Assembly (NCBI GenBank): GCA_900319355.1
Contig: ONOC01000024.1
Coordinates: 1 to 50,678, forward strand
Length of the DNA: 50,678 nucleotides
Origin: an uncultured Eubacteriales bacterium
GTDB taxonomy: Bacteria; Bacillota; Clostridia; Lachnospirales; Lachnospiraceae
Direction: 5' to 3'
In this document: one piece after another, positions 23,696 to 31,894 of the stretch
How positions within the stretch are numbered: the first letter of the stretch is position 1
Layout: each line of letters starts with the position of its first letter
Notes under the pieces: generated by a model
Told to the model about the DNA's origin: nothing
The model's input: only the letters and a program-made list of their open reading frames with translations
The model's database searches: none
Translations under genes and position numbers: made by a program

Positions 23696-25159
23696 TCAGT
23701 TCTCCTTCAGTGACATCTGGTGCAGCAGTTTCTGCTTCATATCAAAGAGCCTGTCGGACAGATCCACATAGACGTTCTGCGGGTTGGTCAGACGCATCGT
23801 CTCATCCCACAGGGTTTGCTTTTCTCTGGTGCAGATCGCCTGAATCTCCATCGTGGAAGGAGAGCTGTAGACGTACTGCCCTTTCTGGAAGATCGGAACG
23901 AGCATCTCACGGACAGTGTAGGTGCCGCCCTTCAGCGTTGTCTTCTTCCATGTGGCATTCGGGTCAAAAATCGTCAGATCCTCTGAAGGATCGAATTTCT
24001 CATCCGCAAGGCAGATAAGGTCGGCGCGGATTTTTCCGGTTTTCTTGTCGTAGAAGCGGTAAACGGTCTTGTTTCCCGGATTTGTGATCTTCTCTGGATT
24101 CTCCGAGAGCTTGATCTTCGGCGTGAATTCCTTCTCACCGCTGTTTTTGATCGCCGCGAGCTTGTATACGCCGCCGAAGGCAGACCAGCCGTTGGAGGTG
24201 ATCAGGTTTGTACCTACGCCCCAGGAGTTGATTTTTGCGCCCTGCTGCTTGAGAGAGTTGATCAGATATTCGTCAAGGTCGCTGGAAGCGGAGATGATCG
24301 CATCGCCGAAACCGGCGGCGTCAAGCATCTCGTAGGCCTTCTTGGAAAGATAAGCCAGATCGCCCGAATCAATGCGGATGCCGTAGCCCTTCATGGGAAG
24401 GCCGGCTTCTCTCATCTCACGGAATACCGTGATGGCATTCGGCACGCCCGAACGGAGCACATCGTAGGTATCGGTCAGAAGAATGCAGGCATTCGGATAC
24501 ATTTTCGCGTAGGTGCGGAAAGCGGTGAGCTCGTCAGGAAAACTCATGATCCAGCTGTGAGCGTGGGTTCCCTTTACAGGTACGCCGAACAGTTCGCCGG
24601 TCAGCACGTTGGATGTGCCGATGCAGCCGCCGATCACCGCGGCACGCGCGCCCCAGGTTCCTGCATCCGGGCCCTGTGCACGTCTGAGACCGAATTCCAT
24701 GATGCCGTCGCCCTTCGCCGCATAGCAGACGCGGGAAGCCTTGGTGGCAATCAGACTCTGGTGATTGATGACATTCAGAATGGTCGGTTCCATGAGCTGT
24801 GCCTCCATGATCGGGGCAACAACCTTGACGAGAGGCTCTCTCGGGAATACGACCGAACCTTCCGGAATGGCGTAAATGTCACCGGTAAAATGAAACCCGC
24901 GGAGATAGTCAAGGAAGTCGTCTTCAAACAGATTCAGACTTCTCAGATAATCGATATCCTCTGCGGAAAAGTGAAGATCGCGGATATATTCGATCACCTG
25001 CTGCAGTCCGCAGCAGATGGAATAACCGCTGTTGTAAGGATTCTGGCGGTAAAAGGCGTCAAAAACTACGGTCTGATCGGTGGGATTCTTGAAATATCCC
25101 TGCATCATGGTCAGCTCGTAGAGGTCGGTCATCATCGTCAGGTTACGTTCCTGCACCAT
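23696..25159 (-). CDS. pncB: Nicotinate phosphoribosyltransferase
   Basis: A 487-residue enzyme forming nicotinate mononucleotide from nicotinate and PRPP, the entry step of NAD salvage. The N-terminus (NLTMMTDLYELTMMQGYF) is characteristic. Downstream are EFGLRRAQG, the GTHAHSW segment with the catalytic-loop His, and the IRIDSGDLAYLSKKA phosphate-site region. ATG 25159 is chosen because GGAGG lies 8 bases upstream on the minus strand and the family begins there; the longer open frame has no similarity. A sigma-A-like promoter lies about 100 bases upstream. Confidence 0.95.
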   Translation of the reverse strand: MVQERNLTMMTDLYELTMMQGYFKNPTDQTVVFDAFYRQNPYNSGYSICCGLQQVIEYIRDLHFSAEDIDYLRSLNLFEDDFLDYLRGFHFTGDIYAIPEGSVVFPREPLVKVVAPIMEAQLMEPTILNVINHQSLIATKASRVCYAAKGDGIMEFGLRRAQGPDAGTWGARAAVIGGCIGTSNVLTGELFGVPVKGTHAHSWIMSFPDELTAFRTYAKMYPNACILLTDTYDVLRSGVPNAITVFREMREAGLPMKGYGIRIDSGDLAYLSKKAYEMLDAAGFGDAIISASSDLDEYLINSLKQQGAKINSWGVGTNLITSNGWSAFGGVYKLAAIKNSGEKEFTPKIKLSENPEKITNPGNKTVYRFYDKKTGKIRADLICLADEKFDPSEDLTIFDPNATWKKTTLKGGTYTVREMLVPIFQKGQYVYSSPSTMEIQAICTREKQTLWDETMRLTNPQNVYVDLSDRLFDMKQKLLHQMSLKEN

Positions 25160-25196
25160 TTCAGGTACCTCCATATCTCTTGTACATTGCTTTCCC

Positions 25197-25220
25197 GGCA
25201 GGCCTGTACCATGACCTGCC
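25197..25220 (-). promoter_or_regulatory. Hairpin in the pncB leader
   Basis: GGCAGG (25197-25202) pairs with CCTGCC (25215-25220) in the roughly 90-nt 5' leader between the predicted promoter and the pncB start. It has no terminator tract. A regulatory role is possible but not shown. Confidence 0.4.
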
Positions 25221-25256
25221 AGGTGCCGTCTCCGGCACAGCAGAATTCTGTGTCCG

Positions 25257-25285
25257 AGTATAGCACCGCATAAAGTAAAATACAA
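25257..25285 (-). promoter_or_regulatory. Sigma-A-like promoter of pncB
   Basis: Read on the minus strand: TTGTAT (25285-25280), 17-nt spacer, TATACT (25262-25257). Confidence 0.7.
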
Positions 25286-25358
25286 ACAGTTCAGACTTAT
25301 CCGGTACCGCGCCGGAACGCCTCAGCGTAAGGCTGAAAATCTGTGTCTGCAGAAAAAT

Positions 25359-25389
25359 CGCCGCTGCCCTCGCGAAGAAGGCAGCGGCG
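25359..25389 (-). terminator. Intrinsic terminator after the nitroreductase gene
   Basis: A 10-bp GC-rich stem (25359-25368 with 25380-25389) followed on the minus strand by a T run (25353-25357). Confidence 0.88.
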
Positions 25390-25426
25390 CTGTCACCCGT
25401 TTGTCGGCGGACTGTCATGCACTAAG

Positions 25427-26299
25427 TCAGTGTTCCAGATCGTAATAGGCATAGATTTCATATTCATCGGGCTTTTTTGTGTCACCGATCGTATCCGGTA
25501 TGCCCATTTTCCAGGGACCTCTGGGTCCGTTTTCATCCTCCATGACCGCTGCGAAATTCAGCATCGCTGCACCGATATCCAGATAGGTGTCATTTTCCGT
25601 AACCATTTCCTCCTTCCGCGCCAGCAGAATAAGGATTTTATTGCTGAAAATAAAACGGTATGGCTGACGGTTCAGGAAACTGGGCGCCAGCGTAGCGGCA
25701 TAAATGGCATGGTCAACCTGAGGAGCAATTCTGTTTTCGCTCCAGTCCGCTTTATTGCCCCAGACACCATAGTATGCGATATCATCCTGTGCAATTTTCG
25801 GCGCAACATGTCCCTCGCGCTCTCTGTAGTGAACGTTGGACGGATTAAAGATGTCGAGTCTCTTCAGACGGTGCTCCTGTTTGCCGAAGCCTGCTGCGAT
25901 CAGTGCAACGATCTCTTTCGGAGAATCAATTCGGAGAGCCGTCTTCACATAATCGCTGTCATTGACCGTGATCCAGCAGCCATCTATGCCGAGCTCTGTC
26001 ATGGAGAGGATCAGATCCTCGGTCAGATAGCCGGCATTCACCATATAATTCTCGTCCTGATCGGACAGTATGACGATGTAATCCGGCGCCATGAAGGAAT
26101 TGCCGCCGTATCCCGCAAGCCCTTCCAGGCGGACACCTGCATCGCCGTCTGCAATCATCATCTCCACATCAATTTCCGGGTTGAGCCGCTTCGTCTCAAA
26201 AAAAGCCCGCCGGATCTGGTCCTTCTGCTCTTCACTGAGTTCTTTTCTGCGGAATTCGCGCGTGGACTGACGCTTTTCCATCTTCTCCATGTAGTTCAT
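25427..26299 (-). CDS. Nitroreductase-family flavoprotein
   Basis: A 290-residue protein resembling the putative TM-nitroreductase group. The N-terminal RQSTREFRRKELSEEQ is the FMN phosphate-binding pattern (R-x-S-x-R). A second half contains a repeat of the fold with ATLAPSFLNRQPYRF, again a substrate/FMN-site pattern. It probably binds FMN and uses NAD(P)H, but the physiological substrate is unknown. ATG 26299 is preferred because GGAGGAGGG lies just upstream; the longer open frame would translate the ribosome site itself. It is followed by its own terminator and then pncB; both make or use nicotinamide cofactors, but co-regulation is not indicated. Confidence 0.85.
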   Translation of the reverse strand: MNYMEKMEKRQSTREFRRKELSEEQKDQIRRAFFETKRLNPEIDVEMMIADGDAGVRLEGLAGYGGNSFMAPDYIVILSDQDENYMVNAGYLTEDLILSMTELGIDGCWITVNDSDYVKTALRIDSPKEIVALIAAGFGKQEHRLKRLDIFNPSNVHYREREGHVAPKIAQDDIAYYGVWGNKADWSENRIAPQVDHAIYAATLAPSFLNRQPYRFIFSNKILILLARKEEMVTENDTYLDIGAAMLNFAAVMEDENGPRGPWKMGIPDTIGDTKKPDEYEIYAYYDLEH

Positions 26300-26315
26300 A
26301 ACATCCCTCCTCCTG

Positions 26316-26393
26316 TACACGGTGAATACGCTGCATACACGAAAAAGACCGCATCCCCCGATACACGCTCCGGCCGCATCTGTTCACCGTATA
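26316..26393 (-). promoter_or_regulatory. Inverted repeat in the nitroreductase leader
   Basis: TACACGGTGAA (26316-26326) is inverted at 26383-26393 with one mismatch, enclosing about 56 bases. The left arm abuts the ribosome-binding site at 26306-26313. It could be a leader hairpin or a binding-site pair. Confidence 0.4.
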
Positions 26394-26413
26394 TTTTGAA
26401 AATTTAATAGATT

Positions 26414-26442
26414 ATTATATATTGTATTCCATATTAGCGGAA
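26414..26442 (-). promoter_or_regulatory. Weak candidate promoter of the nitroreductase gene
   Basis: On the minus strand TTCCGC (26442-26437), 17-nt spacer, TATAAT (26419-26414). The -10 is perfect; the -35 is poor. The surrounding DNA is strongly A/T-rich. Confidence 0.4.
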
Positions 26443-26561
26443 CTGTCCATTATTATTCTGTGTTCGGCCTTAATACAGCACCGCCGAGCATGTCCTTCTG
26501 CCGTTTCCACCTGAAAGGAGGGGCTCTGTCTTATCCTTGTCTGCAAAAGACCGGGCATCAG

Positions 26562-26570
26562 TGATATAAT
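26562..26570 (+). promoter_or_regulatory. Extended -10 promoter of the CDF transporter gene
   Basis: TGA-TATAAT (26562-26570) is an extended -10 element. The -35 position (26542-26547, TGCAAA) is weak. The predicted start, about 26577, leaves a leader of about 48 nt. Confidence 0.55.
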
Positions 26571-26624
26571 CTGATCATCTTTCTGGTGTACCTGAGATTG
26601 AAAACGAAACCGGAGGAGAGATTC

Positions 26625-27842
26625 ATGAGGATCGGAGACGGGCTGATCAGAGCCTTTGTGAAAAACAGTGAACATACGGAAGATGCCGGGGTGAGAGCGG
26701 CGTATGGCACCCTGGCCGGTGTGACGGACATTCTCTGCAATGTCTTTCTGTTTGCCGTCAAATTTACGGCAGGTCTGATCATGGCTTCGACCGCGGTCAC
26801 CGCAGATGCCTTCAATAATCTGTCGGACGCCTTTTCGTCCGTTGTCAGTCTGGTTGGCGTGCGCGTCGCTTCCCGACCGGCTGATGAGGAGCATCCCTTC
26901 GGGCACGGCAGGATCGAATATGCGGCTTCGCTGATTGTCGCCGTGGTGATCATTGTCGTAGGCGTCGAATTCTTCAGAACTTCCGTGGACAAAATCCTGC
27001 ATCCGACAGCGCTTACCGTCAGTGTAACGGCGGTGATTTTTCTTGTGCTGTCCATCCTGGTCAAATTCTGGATGTATCTGTTCAACCGGAATATCGGAAA
27101 AAGGATGAAGAGCACACTGTTTTCCGCGACGGCTGCCGATGCGGCTTTTGATATGCTGACGACAGCGGTAACGCTGGTGTCGGTCGTGGTGTATGCGGTG
27201 CTCCAGGTCAATATCGACGGCATCTGCGGTCTGATCGTATCCGTTGTCGTCATCTGGGCCGGCATAGGCATCGCAAAGGACATGATCAATCCGCTGATCG
27301 GAGAGCCGATGCCGGAGGAATTCAGGGAGCGCATGGAAAAAATGGTGACGGAGATACCGGGCGTGGAGGGCGTTCATGACCTCATTGTCCACAATTACGG
27401 TCCGGGCCGTTACATGGCAACCATCCATGCGGAAGTTTCGCGCAAGATGTCGCTTGATGAAGCTCATGCGATCGCGGATAAGGCGGAGCGGAAGGTGAAA
27501 AAGGAAATGAATGTGTTTCTGGTCGTCCACATCGATCCTGTCGAAATCCACGATCAGAAGGTCATGGAGATCCGGGAAAAAATCAGCGGGATCATAAAAG
27601 ACACCGACCCTTCACTCAGCTTTCATGATTTCCACGTGAAGCACGGCAAAACCGACAGGAACGAACTGGAGATTACCTTCGACCTGTGTGTGCCGTACGC
27701 CTACAGTGAGGAGAAGGAAAATGAGACGGCGTACAGGATCATGGACAGTATACGCAGGGAGAACCCCCGCTGGCACTGCGTCATCACCATCGACAGGGGC
27801 ATGGTGCCGGAGACCAGTATTTCCAGCGCCGGCCGCGACTGA
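26625..27842 (+). CDS. Cation diffusion facilitator (CDF) family metal transporter
   Basis: A 405-residue membrane protein exporting divalent metals (Zn, Mn, Fe, Co or similar) against protons. Six helices are expected. The metal-site region in TM2 is TADAFNNLSDAFSS, followed by the loop PADEEHPFGHGRIEY that marks the family. The partner site in TM5 is AADAAFDML. The cytoplasmic C-terminal domain (VEGVHDLIVHNYGPGRYMATIHAEV) is followed by a further domain of about 100 residues beyond the usual end. GGAGGAG precedes ATG 26625, which also fits the family N-terminus better than the upstream in-frame ATG at 26586. Metal specificity cannot be read from the sequence. Confidence 0.9.
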   Translation: MRIGDGLIRAFVKNSEHTEDAGVRAAYGTLAGVTDILCNVFLFAVKFTAGLIMASTAVTADAFNNLSDAFSSVVSLVGVRVASRPADEEHPFGHGRIEYAASLIVAVVIIVVGVEFFRTSVDKILHPTALTVSVTAVIFLVLSILVKFWMYLFNRNIGKRMKSTLFSATAADAAFDMLTTAVTLVSVVVYAVLQVNIDGICGLIVSVVVIWAGIGIAKDMINPLIGEPMPEEFRERMEKMVTEIPGVEGVHDLIVHNYGPGRYMATIHAEVSRKMSLDEAHAIADKAERKVKKEMNVFLVVHIDPVEIHDQKVMEIREKISGIIKDTDPSLSFHDFHVKHGKTDRNELEITFDLCVPYAYSEEKENETAYRIMDSIRRENPRWHCVITIDRGMVPETSISSAGRD

Positions 27843-27889
27843 ACTGCCATGATGGATCGTTACTGTTCACTCTTTGCCAGCCGCTGTCA

Positions 27890-28021
27890 CACATGGAGAC
27901 TTCCAGCCTCGACACGCTCGCGCTTGTCCTCGGCGCAGCGGTGATAAATTCGTCCTTCGCTACGCTCGGACTCATTAACCACCGACGCCTGCGGAGGTCT
28001 CGGCCTGGGAGTCTCCATGTG
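27890..28021. repeat. 132-bp imperfect palindrome
   Basis: The outer arms are CACATGGAGACTTCCAG (27890-27906) and its near-perfect inverse at 28005-28021 (one difference, which still allows a G-U pair). Inner arms pair less exactly: GGTGATAA around 27940 with TTAACCACC around 27976. The centre is a small GTCC...GGAC hairpin around 27952-27971. No open frame or transposase is present. It lies between the CDF gene and the tRNA promoter and could be a dispersed palindromic element, a non-autonomous mobile element remnant, or a long hairpin in RNA. Confidence 0.7.
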
Positions 28022-28050
28022 TTCCGTGGCTCTGGATCGGAAATTTAGAC

Positions 28051-28079
28051 TTGCCTCGTATTTTGAATTATGATATGAT
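28051..28079 (+). promoter_or_regulatory. Promoter of the tRNA cluster
   Basis: TTGCCT (28051-28056), 17-nt spacer, TATGAT (28074-28079), 35 bases before the first tRNA. Confidence 0.75.
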
Positions 28080-28114
28080 ACCTAAAGTGTCAGCAATGCT
28101 GTTCACAGGCAAGC

Positions 28115-28186
28115 GGCCCGGTGGTCAAGAGGTTAAGACATCGCCCTTTCACGGCGGTAACATGAGTTCAATTCTCGTCCGGGTCA
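28115..28186 (+). tRNA. tRNA-Glu (TTC)
   Basis: A 72-nt cloverleaf with acceptor GGCCCGG/CCGGGTC, TTC anticodon at 28148-28150 in a CTTTCAC loop and a GTTCAATTC T-arm. CCA is not encoded. Confidence 0.95.
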
Positions 28187-28189
28187 TTC

Positions 28190-28262
28190 GCCGATGTGGC
28201 TCAATTGGCAGAGCAGCTGATTTGTAATCAGCAGGTTATCGGTTCGAGTCCGATCATCGGCT
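28190..28262 (+). tRNA. tRNA-Thr (TGT)
   Basis: A 73-nt cloverleaf with acceptor GCCGATG/CATCGGC, anticodon TGT in CTGATT-TGT-AATCAG and a GGTTCGAGTCC T-arm. It starts 3 bases after tRNA-Glu. CCA is not encoded. Confidence 0.95.
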
Positions 28263-28272
28263 CGTTCATTAA

Positions 28273-28346
28273 GGACCTTTAGCTCAGCTGGTTAGAGCAG
28301 TCGGCTCATAACCGATCGGTCCCGGGTTCGAGTCCCCGAAGGTCCA
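28273..28346 (+). tRNA. tRNA-Met (CAT), elongator type
   Basis: A 74-nt cloverleaf with acceptor GGACCTT/AAGGTCC, anticodon CAT and a GGGTTCGAGTCCC T-arm. It lacks the initiator features (C1-A72 mismatch, three GC pairs below the anticodon). A lysidine-modified tRNA-Ile (CAT) is the alternative and cannot be fully excluded by eye. CCA is not encoded. Confidence 0.88.
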
Positions 28347-28386
28347 CGACGGTTGTAAAAAACCATATTTTCATCATTGCAGTACT

Positions 28387-28460
28387 GGCCCAGTGGCTCA
28401 GATGGTTAGAGCGCCGCCCTGTCACGGCGGAGGTCATCGGTTCGATCCCGATCTGGGTCG
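28387..28460 (+). tRNA. tRNA-Asp (GTC)
   Basis: A 74-nt cloverleaf with acceptor GGCCCAG/CTGGGTC, anticodon GTC in a GCCCT-GTC-ACGGC arm, discriminator G and a GGTTCGATCCC T-arm. CCA is not encoded. Confidence 0.95.
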
Positions 28461-28473
28461 TCAGGAAAGCATT

Positions 28474-28499
28474 GGGAGAAGTGCAGCAGCGCTTCTCCC
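28474..28499 (+). terminator. Terminator of the tRNA cluster
   Basis: GGGAGAAG (28474-28481) pairs with CTTCTCCC (28492-28499), followed by G and seven Ts to 28507. Confidence 0.88.
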
Positions 28500-28525
28500 G
28501 TTTTTTTACGTAAAGGGGAGAAATT

Positions 28526-29800
28526 TTGAACGGGAGAAATAACTGGTACCGTCTGGATAACGCCGCAAAAATCATTCCGGCCAGTGTCAGTGGTGCGGAT
28601 ACGCGTGTGTTCCGGCTGGTCTGTGAGCTGAATGAGGAAGTAGATCCTCACGTCCTTCAGCAGGCGCTGGACAGGGCCCTTGAGGCTTTTCCGTACATGA
28701 ACTGCTGTCTCAGAAAAGGCATCTTCTGGTACTATATGGATGAGCTGGATCACGGCGCCGTCGTACATGAGGAATACACGAGAGCGCTGAAATCGCTGTA
28801 TGTGCCGGGCAGAAGAAATCTGCTCTACCGGGTGGTATATCGAAAGAACCGGATTATGCTGGAGATGTTTCATGTGCTCGCGGACGGAACCGGTGGCTTT
28901 ATGTTCTTCAGTGCCATCATCACGGAATATCTGGTGCAGAAGCACGGACTGGACAGAAGCCTTGTCGCGGGAGAAGGCTTCGGACCCTCCGTAGATGAGC
29001 TCCGTGATGATGCGTTCAGCAGGTTCTATGAGAAAGAAAAAAAGAAAAAACGGAATTATCTGAAGGAAATGTTTCCGACGACGGCCTATCACCTGAAGGG
29101 AACCTACGATGAAAACATGGATGCGCACCTGATCGAGGGCACTTCCTCGGTGCGCCGGATTCTCGACATCTGCCATGCGCATCATGTGACGCTCGGCGTA
29201 TTTGTCACATCGGTCTGGATTGAGTCCATTCTGAGGCAGATGAAGCGTTCGGAATATGATCATCCTGTCGTTGTCAGCGTACCGGTGAATCTGCGCCAGT
29301 TCTTCCCGTCGGAAACATCAAGGAATTTCTTCGGGGTCATCAATGTTTCCTATGATCCTGCTTCTTATGACGGGACGCTGGAGAGCATTCTGCCGGTGAT
29401 CGGGGAAGAATTCAGAAAAATGCTTCTTCCCGAGAATGTACAGCAGACAATGAACTCCTATTCGGCGCTGGAGCATAATCTTGCGATCAAGCCCGTGCCG
29501 CTTGCGCTGAAGGACCTGACGGTGAGAGGTATCAAGTACATGATGGACAGAGGGGTGACGACCTCCGTTTCCAATGTGGGCAAAGTCGACATACCGGAAC
29601 CGCTTCATCCCTATATCCACAAGTTCTGCAGCTTCATGGCCTGCAAGACCGTATTTCTCTGTATCAGTACCTTTGAAGACTGCATTGTGTTCGGTGTTGT
29701 CTCCGCCTTTGAAGAGCATACGACGGAGAAGTTTTTCTTCCGCCGGCTGACAGAGCTGGGTGCCGACGTTGAAATTGCAAGCAACGATTATTATGCCTGA
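28526..29800 (+). CDS. Condensation/alcohol-acetyltransferase-like protein (TTG start)
   Basis: A 424-residue protein with the acyltransferase motif H116-V-L-A-D-G121 (HxxxDG) in MFHVLADGTGG, as in NRPS condensation domains, alcohol acetyltransferases and PapA-type enzymes. The two-lobed CoA-dependent acyltransferase fold is suggested by the N-terminal RLVCELNEEVDPHVLQQAL pattern and the C-terminal SVSNVGKVDIP segment. There is no signal peptide or membrane helix. TTG at 28526 is used, with GGGGAG 5-6 bases upstream; no ATG gives a better N-terminus. It is followed closely by a DUF6320-like membrane protein and an esterase, so it probably acts with them. The acyl donor and acceptor are unknown. 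Confidence 0.75.
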   Translation: MNGRNNWYRLDNAAKIIPASVSGADTRVFRLVCELNEEVDPHVLQQALDRALEAFPYMNCCLRKGIFWYYMDELDHGAVVHEEYTRALKSLYVPGRRNLLYRVVYRKNRIMLEMFHVLADGTGGFMFFSAIITEYLVQKHGLDRSLVAGEGFGPSVDELRDDAFSRFYEKEKKKKRNYLKEMFPTTAYHLKGTYDENMDAHLIEGTSSVRRILDICHAHHVTLGVFVTSVWIESILRQMKRSEYDHPVVVSVPVNLRQFFPSETSRNFFGVINVSYDPASYDGTLESILPVIGEEFRKMLLPENVQQTMNSYSALEHNLAIKPVPLALKDLTVRGIKYMMDRGVTTSVSNVGKVDIPEPLHPYIHKFCSFMACKTVFLCISTFEDCIVFGVVSAFEEHTTEKFFFRRLTELGADVEIASNDYYA

Positions 29801-29832
29801 GCAACCTCAGGGACAGAAGAAAGGACTGTGTT

Positions 29833-30495
29833 ATGCAGGAGTGCAGCCGGTGTCATGTGACCATCCGGGGGAATAAAAAAGCGTGTCCGCTCTGCGGAGG
29901 TCCTCTGACAGGGGAACCGGAGGAAGAGGTATACACACGCGTCGCAAAACGCAGAATTTCCAGATTCGGCGTGGTGAAATGCGCCGCTTTTGCGCTGATT
30001 GTCTTTCTCGCCGCCATGGCGGCACTGGATATGTTTAAGGGAGAGATGTATTCCTGGATGCCGCTCGCGATCATCTGTGCCGTGATTGGTTTCCTGGATA
30101 TCGTCCTCGTCATGTATTACCGGGGCAACCCCCTGAAGGTGATTTCATGGGAGATGTATATCGGCACGGCAGTCAGTGTCATTGTAGATTATTTTACAGG
30201 GCAGCACGGATGGGCCGTGACCTGGGTGATTCCCTCCGCATTTCTGGCGCTTGTGATCGCCACGGTATGCGTGGGTGCCGGACTGCAGCTGAGTCTCGTT
30301 GATTTTATCCTTTATCTTCTTTTTGATACGGTGGCATCCACCGTGATTCAGGGACTGATTCTCTTTTCCGGAGTGAACCGCTTCCGTTATCCGATGATCA
30401 TCAGCTTTTTCGTCTGCATTCTTTTCTTTGCGGGCGTGCTGATTTTCCGGTGGAAGGATTTCCGGATGGCGAGCAGCCGATATTTCAATATGTGA
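29833..30495 (+). CDS. Zinc-ribbon membrane protein, DUF6320-like
   Basis: A 220-residue protein that begins with a zinc ribbon (C4-x2-C7 and C18-x2-C21) and continues with about six membrane helices from residue 49 to 210. The family has no established function, and I call it DUF6320-like from its overall pattern only. AAGGA precedes the ATG at 29833. It sits 32 bases after the acyltransferase gene and 35 bases before the esterase gene. Inference: the ribbon may dock a cytoplasmic partner to the membrane, and the helices may form the membrane part of an acyl-transfer system. Confidence 0.7.
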   Translation: MQECSRCHVTIRGNKKACPLCGGPLTGEPEEEVYTRVAKRRISRFGVVKCAAFALIVFLAAMAALDMFKGEMYSWMPLAIICAVIGFLDIVLVMYYRGNPLKVISWEMYIGTAVSVIVDYFTGQHGWAVTWVIPSAFLALVIATVCVGAGLQLSLVDFILYLLFDTVASTVIQGLILFSGVNRFRYPMIISFFVCILFFAGVLIFRWKDFRMASSRYFNM

Positions 30496-30530
30496 TCAGG
30501 GATTTTATTCCCGGACGGCAGGAGGTATGA

Positions 30531-31778
30531 ATGGCACAGGAATCCAGACGCGCGGCCATCGCGAAAAATCTGAAAAATGCGCTTCCCGCTCACCCGCCGC
30601 TTGAGAAAGTAGGAGATGCGGTCGACACGGCGATCAGCATCGGCATCGAGCGCCATTTCGAGGCGCCTCTTCTGGAAGGCGAACCGGAGCTGTACAAGTG
30701 GTACAGGATTACCATCCCGGAAGGAATAGCCGGAGACGGCTCGGGCTATTTCATTTATATCAAGAAGGCGGAGAGCAGCCATCTGTGCGTGTTTCTTTCC
30801 GGCGGCGGCGTCGCATGGAACAGTTACATGGCGGCACGGCCTGTGACCGGCGGCAAGGTCGCCGCCGGGCTTCCCAATTACTACTGGAACAATCTGCGTC
30901 CCATGACGCAGATCATGAACATCAACGGCGGGATCACGGAACTGAACAATCCGGAGAACCCGTTCGATGACTGGAATTTTGTCATAATCACTTACGCGAC
31001 CGGCGATTTTCACACGGGGAACAATGACTTCTGCTACAGAGATGAAAACGGGCAGCAGCAGGTGCTGCACTTTCATGGCTGGAAAAATCTTCAGGCCGGT
31101 CTGACAAAGGGTAAGGAATATTTCCCGGATCCGGACAAGCTTCTGATTGCCGGGGATTCGGCGGGAGCCTTTGCCGTGCCTGCCGTAACAGGAATGATCC
31201 TCGAGGATTTTTACCCGGAGACATCCGATGTAACGCTTCTGTCCGACAGCGGGCAGCTGCTGTACCGAAACTGGCGTGAGACGACGGAGAAAGTCTGGAA
31301 GTCTCCGGCCTGTGTTTATGAACCGGTCAGAACGGACAATATCACCGTCGACTGGTACCGGAATCTGTATTCCGTCTGGGGCGGCAGGCTCAGGTATCTC
31401 TATGCGGGGTCGACCAGGGATTATCTGCTGAGTGCGTATTATAATGATGTGATCACGCACAAATATAAGACGACACCGGCAGTGCAGAACAGGTATTACC
31501 GGCACATGCAGGAAATGATCCGTCAGCTGAGGGAGATCAATCCGGCTTTCGGATTTTTTATCTACCGGTGGCAGAGCATGTCACTGCAGATCGGCGGGAC
31601 GGTCCACACGGCGGTGCGTCACAAGCGTTTCTATTTCCGGACGGCCGGGGGAAAAAGCATGGCACAGTGGCTCGGCGATGCCGTCAACGGTATGGTTTAT
31701 GATGTCAATATGGAATTCATGAACGGACATCAGACGCATCGCGTGCGCAGAACGGAATCCGCCGGTGAGGATGACTGA
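30531..31778 (+). CDS. Pectinacetylesterase/Notum-like serine hydrolase
   Basis: A 415-residue alpha/beta hydrolase. The oxyanion region is LSGGGVAWNS (89-98), the nucleophile is S210 in G-D-S-A-G, and a following DSG motif (LSDSGQLLY) matches the pattern of the pectinacetylesterase/Notum family, which remove acetyl or palmitoleoyl esters. A C-terminal His (in GGTVHTAVRHKR) could complete the triad. No signal peptide is evident, so a cytoplasmic or membrane-surface location is likely, unlike the secreted family members. GGAGG lies just upstream of the start. As the last gene of the acyltransferase/DUF6320-like group it may undo or edit the acylation; this is inference. Confidence 0.75.
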   Translation: MAQESRRAAIAKNLKNALPAHPPLEKVGDAVDTAISIGIERHFEAPLLEGEPELYKWYRITIPEGIAGDGSGYFIYIKKAESSHLCVFLSGGGVAWNSYMAARPVTGGKVAAGLPNYYWNNLRPMTQIMNINGGITELNNPENPFDDWNFVIITYATGDFHTGNNDFCYRDENGQQQVLHFHGWKNLQAGLTKGKEYFPDPDKLLIAGDSAGAFAVPAVTGMILEDFYPETSDVTLLSDSGQLLYRNWRETTEKVWKSPACVYEPVRTDNITVDWYRNLYSVWGGRLRYLYAGSTRDYLLSAYYNDVITHKYKTTPAVQNRYYRHMQEMIRQLREINPAFGFFIYRWQSMSLQIGGTVHTAVRHKRFYFRTAGGKSMAQWLGDAVNGMVYDVNMEFMNGHQTHRVRRTESAGEDD

Positions 31779-31894
31779 GAGGAGCGGATGCCGCTGATGA
31801 AAATGACCGGGTATGTACGTATAAAGAATGGCCGGTGCCGCAGCGCGGAGCTGAAAGAAGAAAGCACCGGGAAGAACAGGAGATACGACAGATT

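Noticed and set aside
27843-28113. Insertion sequence next to the tRNA cluster
   Set aside because: A long palindrome is present but there is no transposase frame and no target-site duplication that I can recognise.
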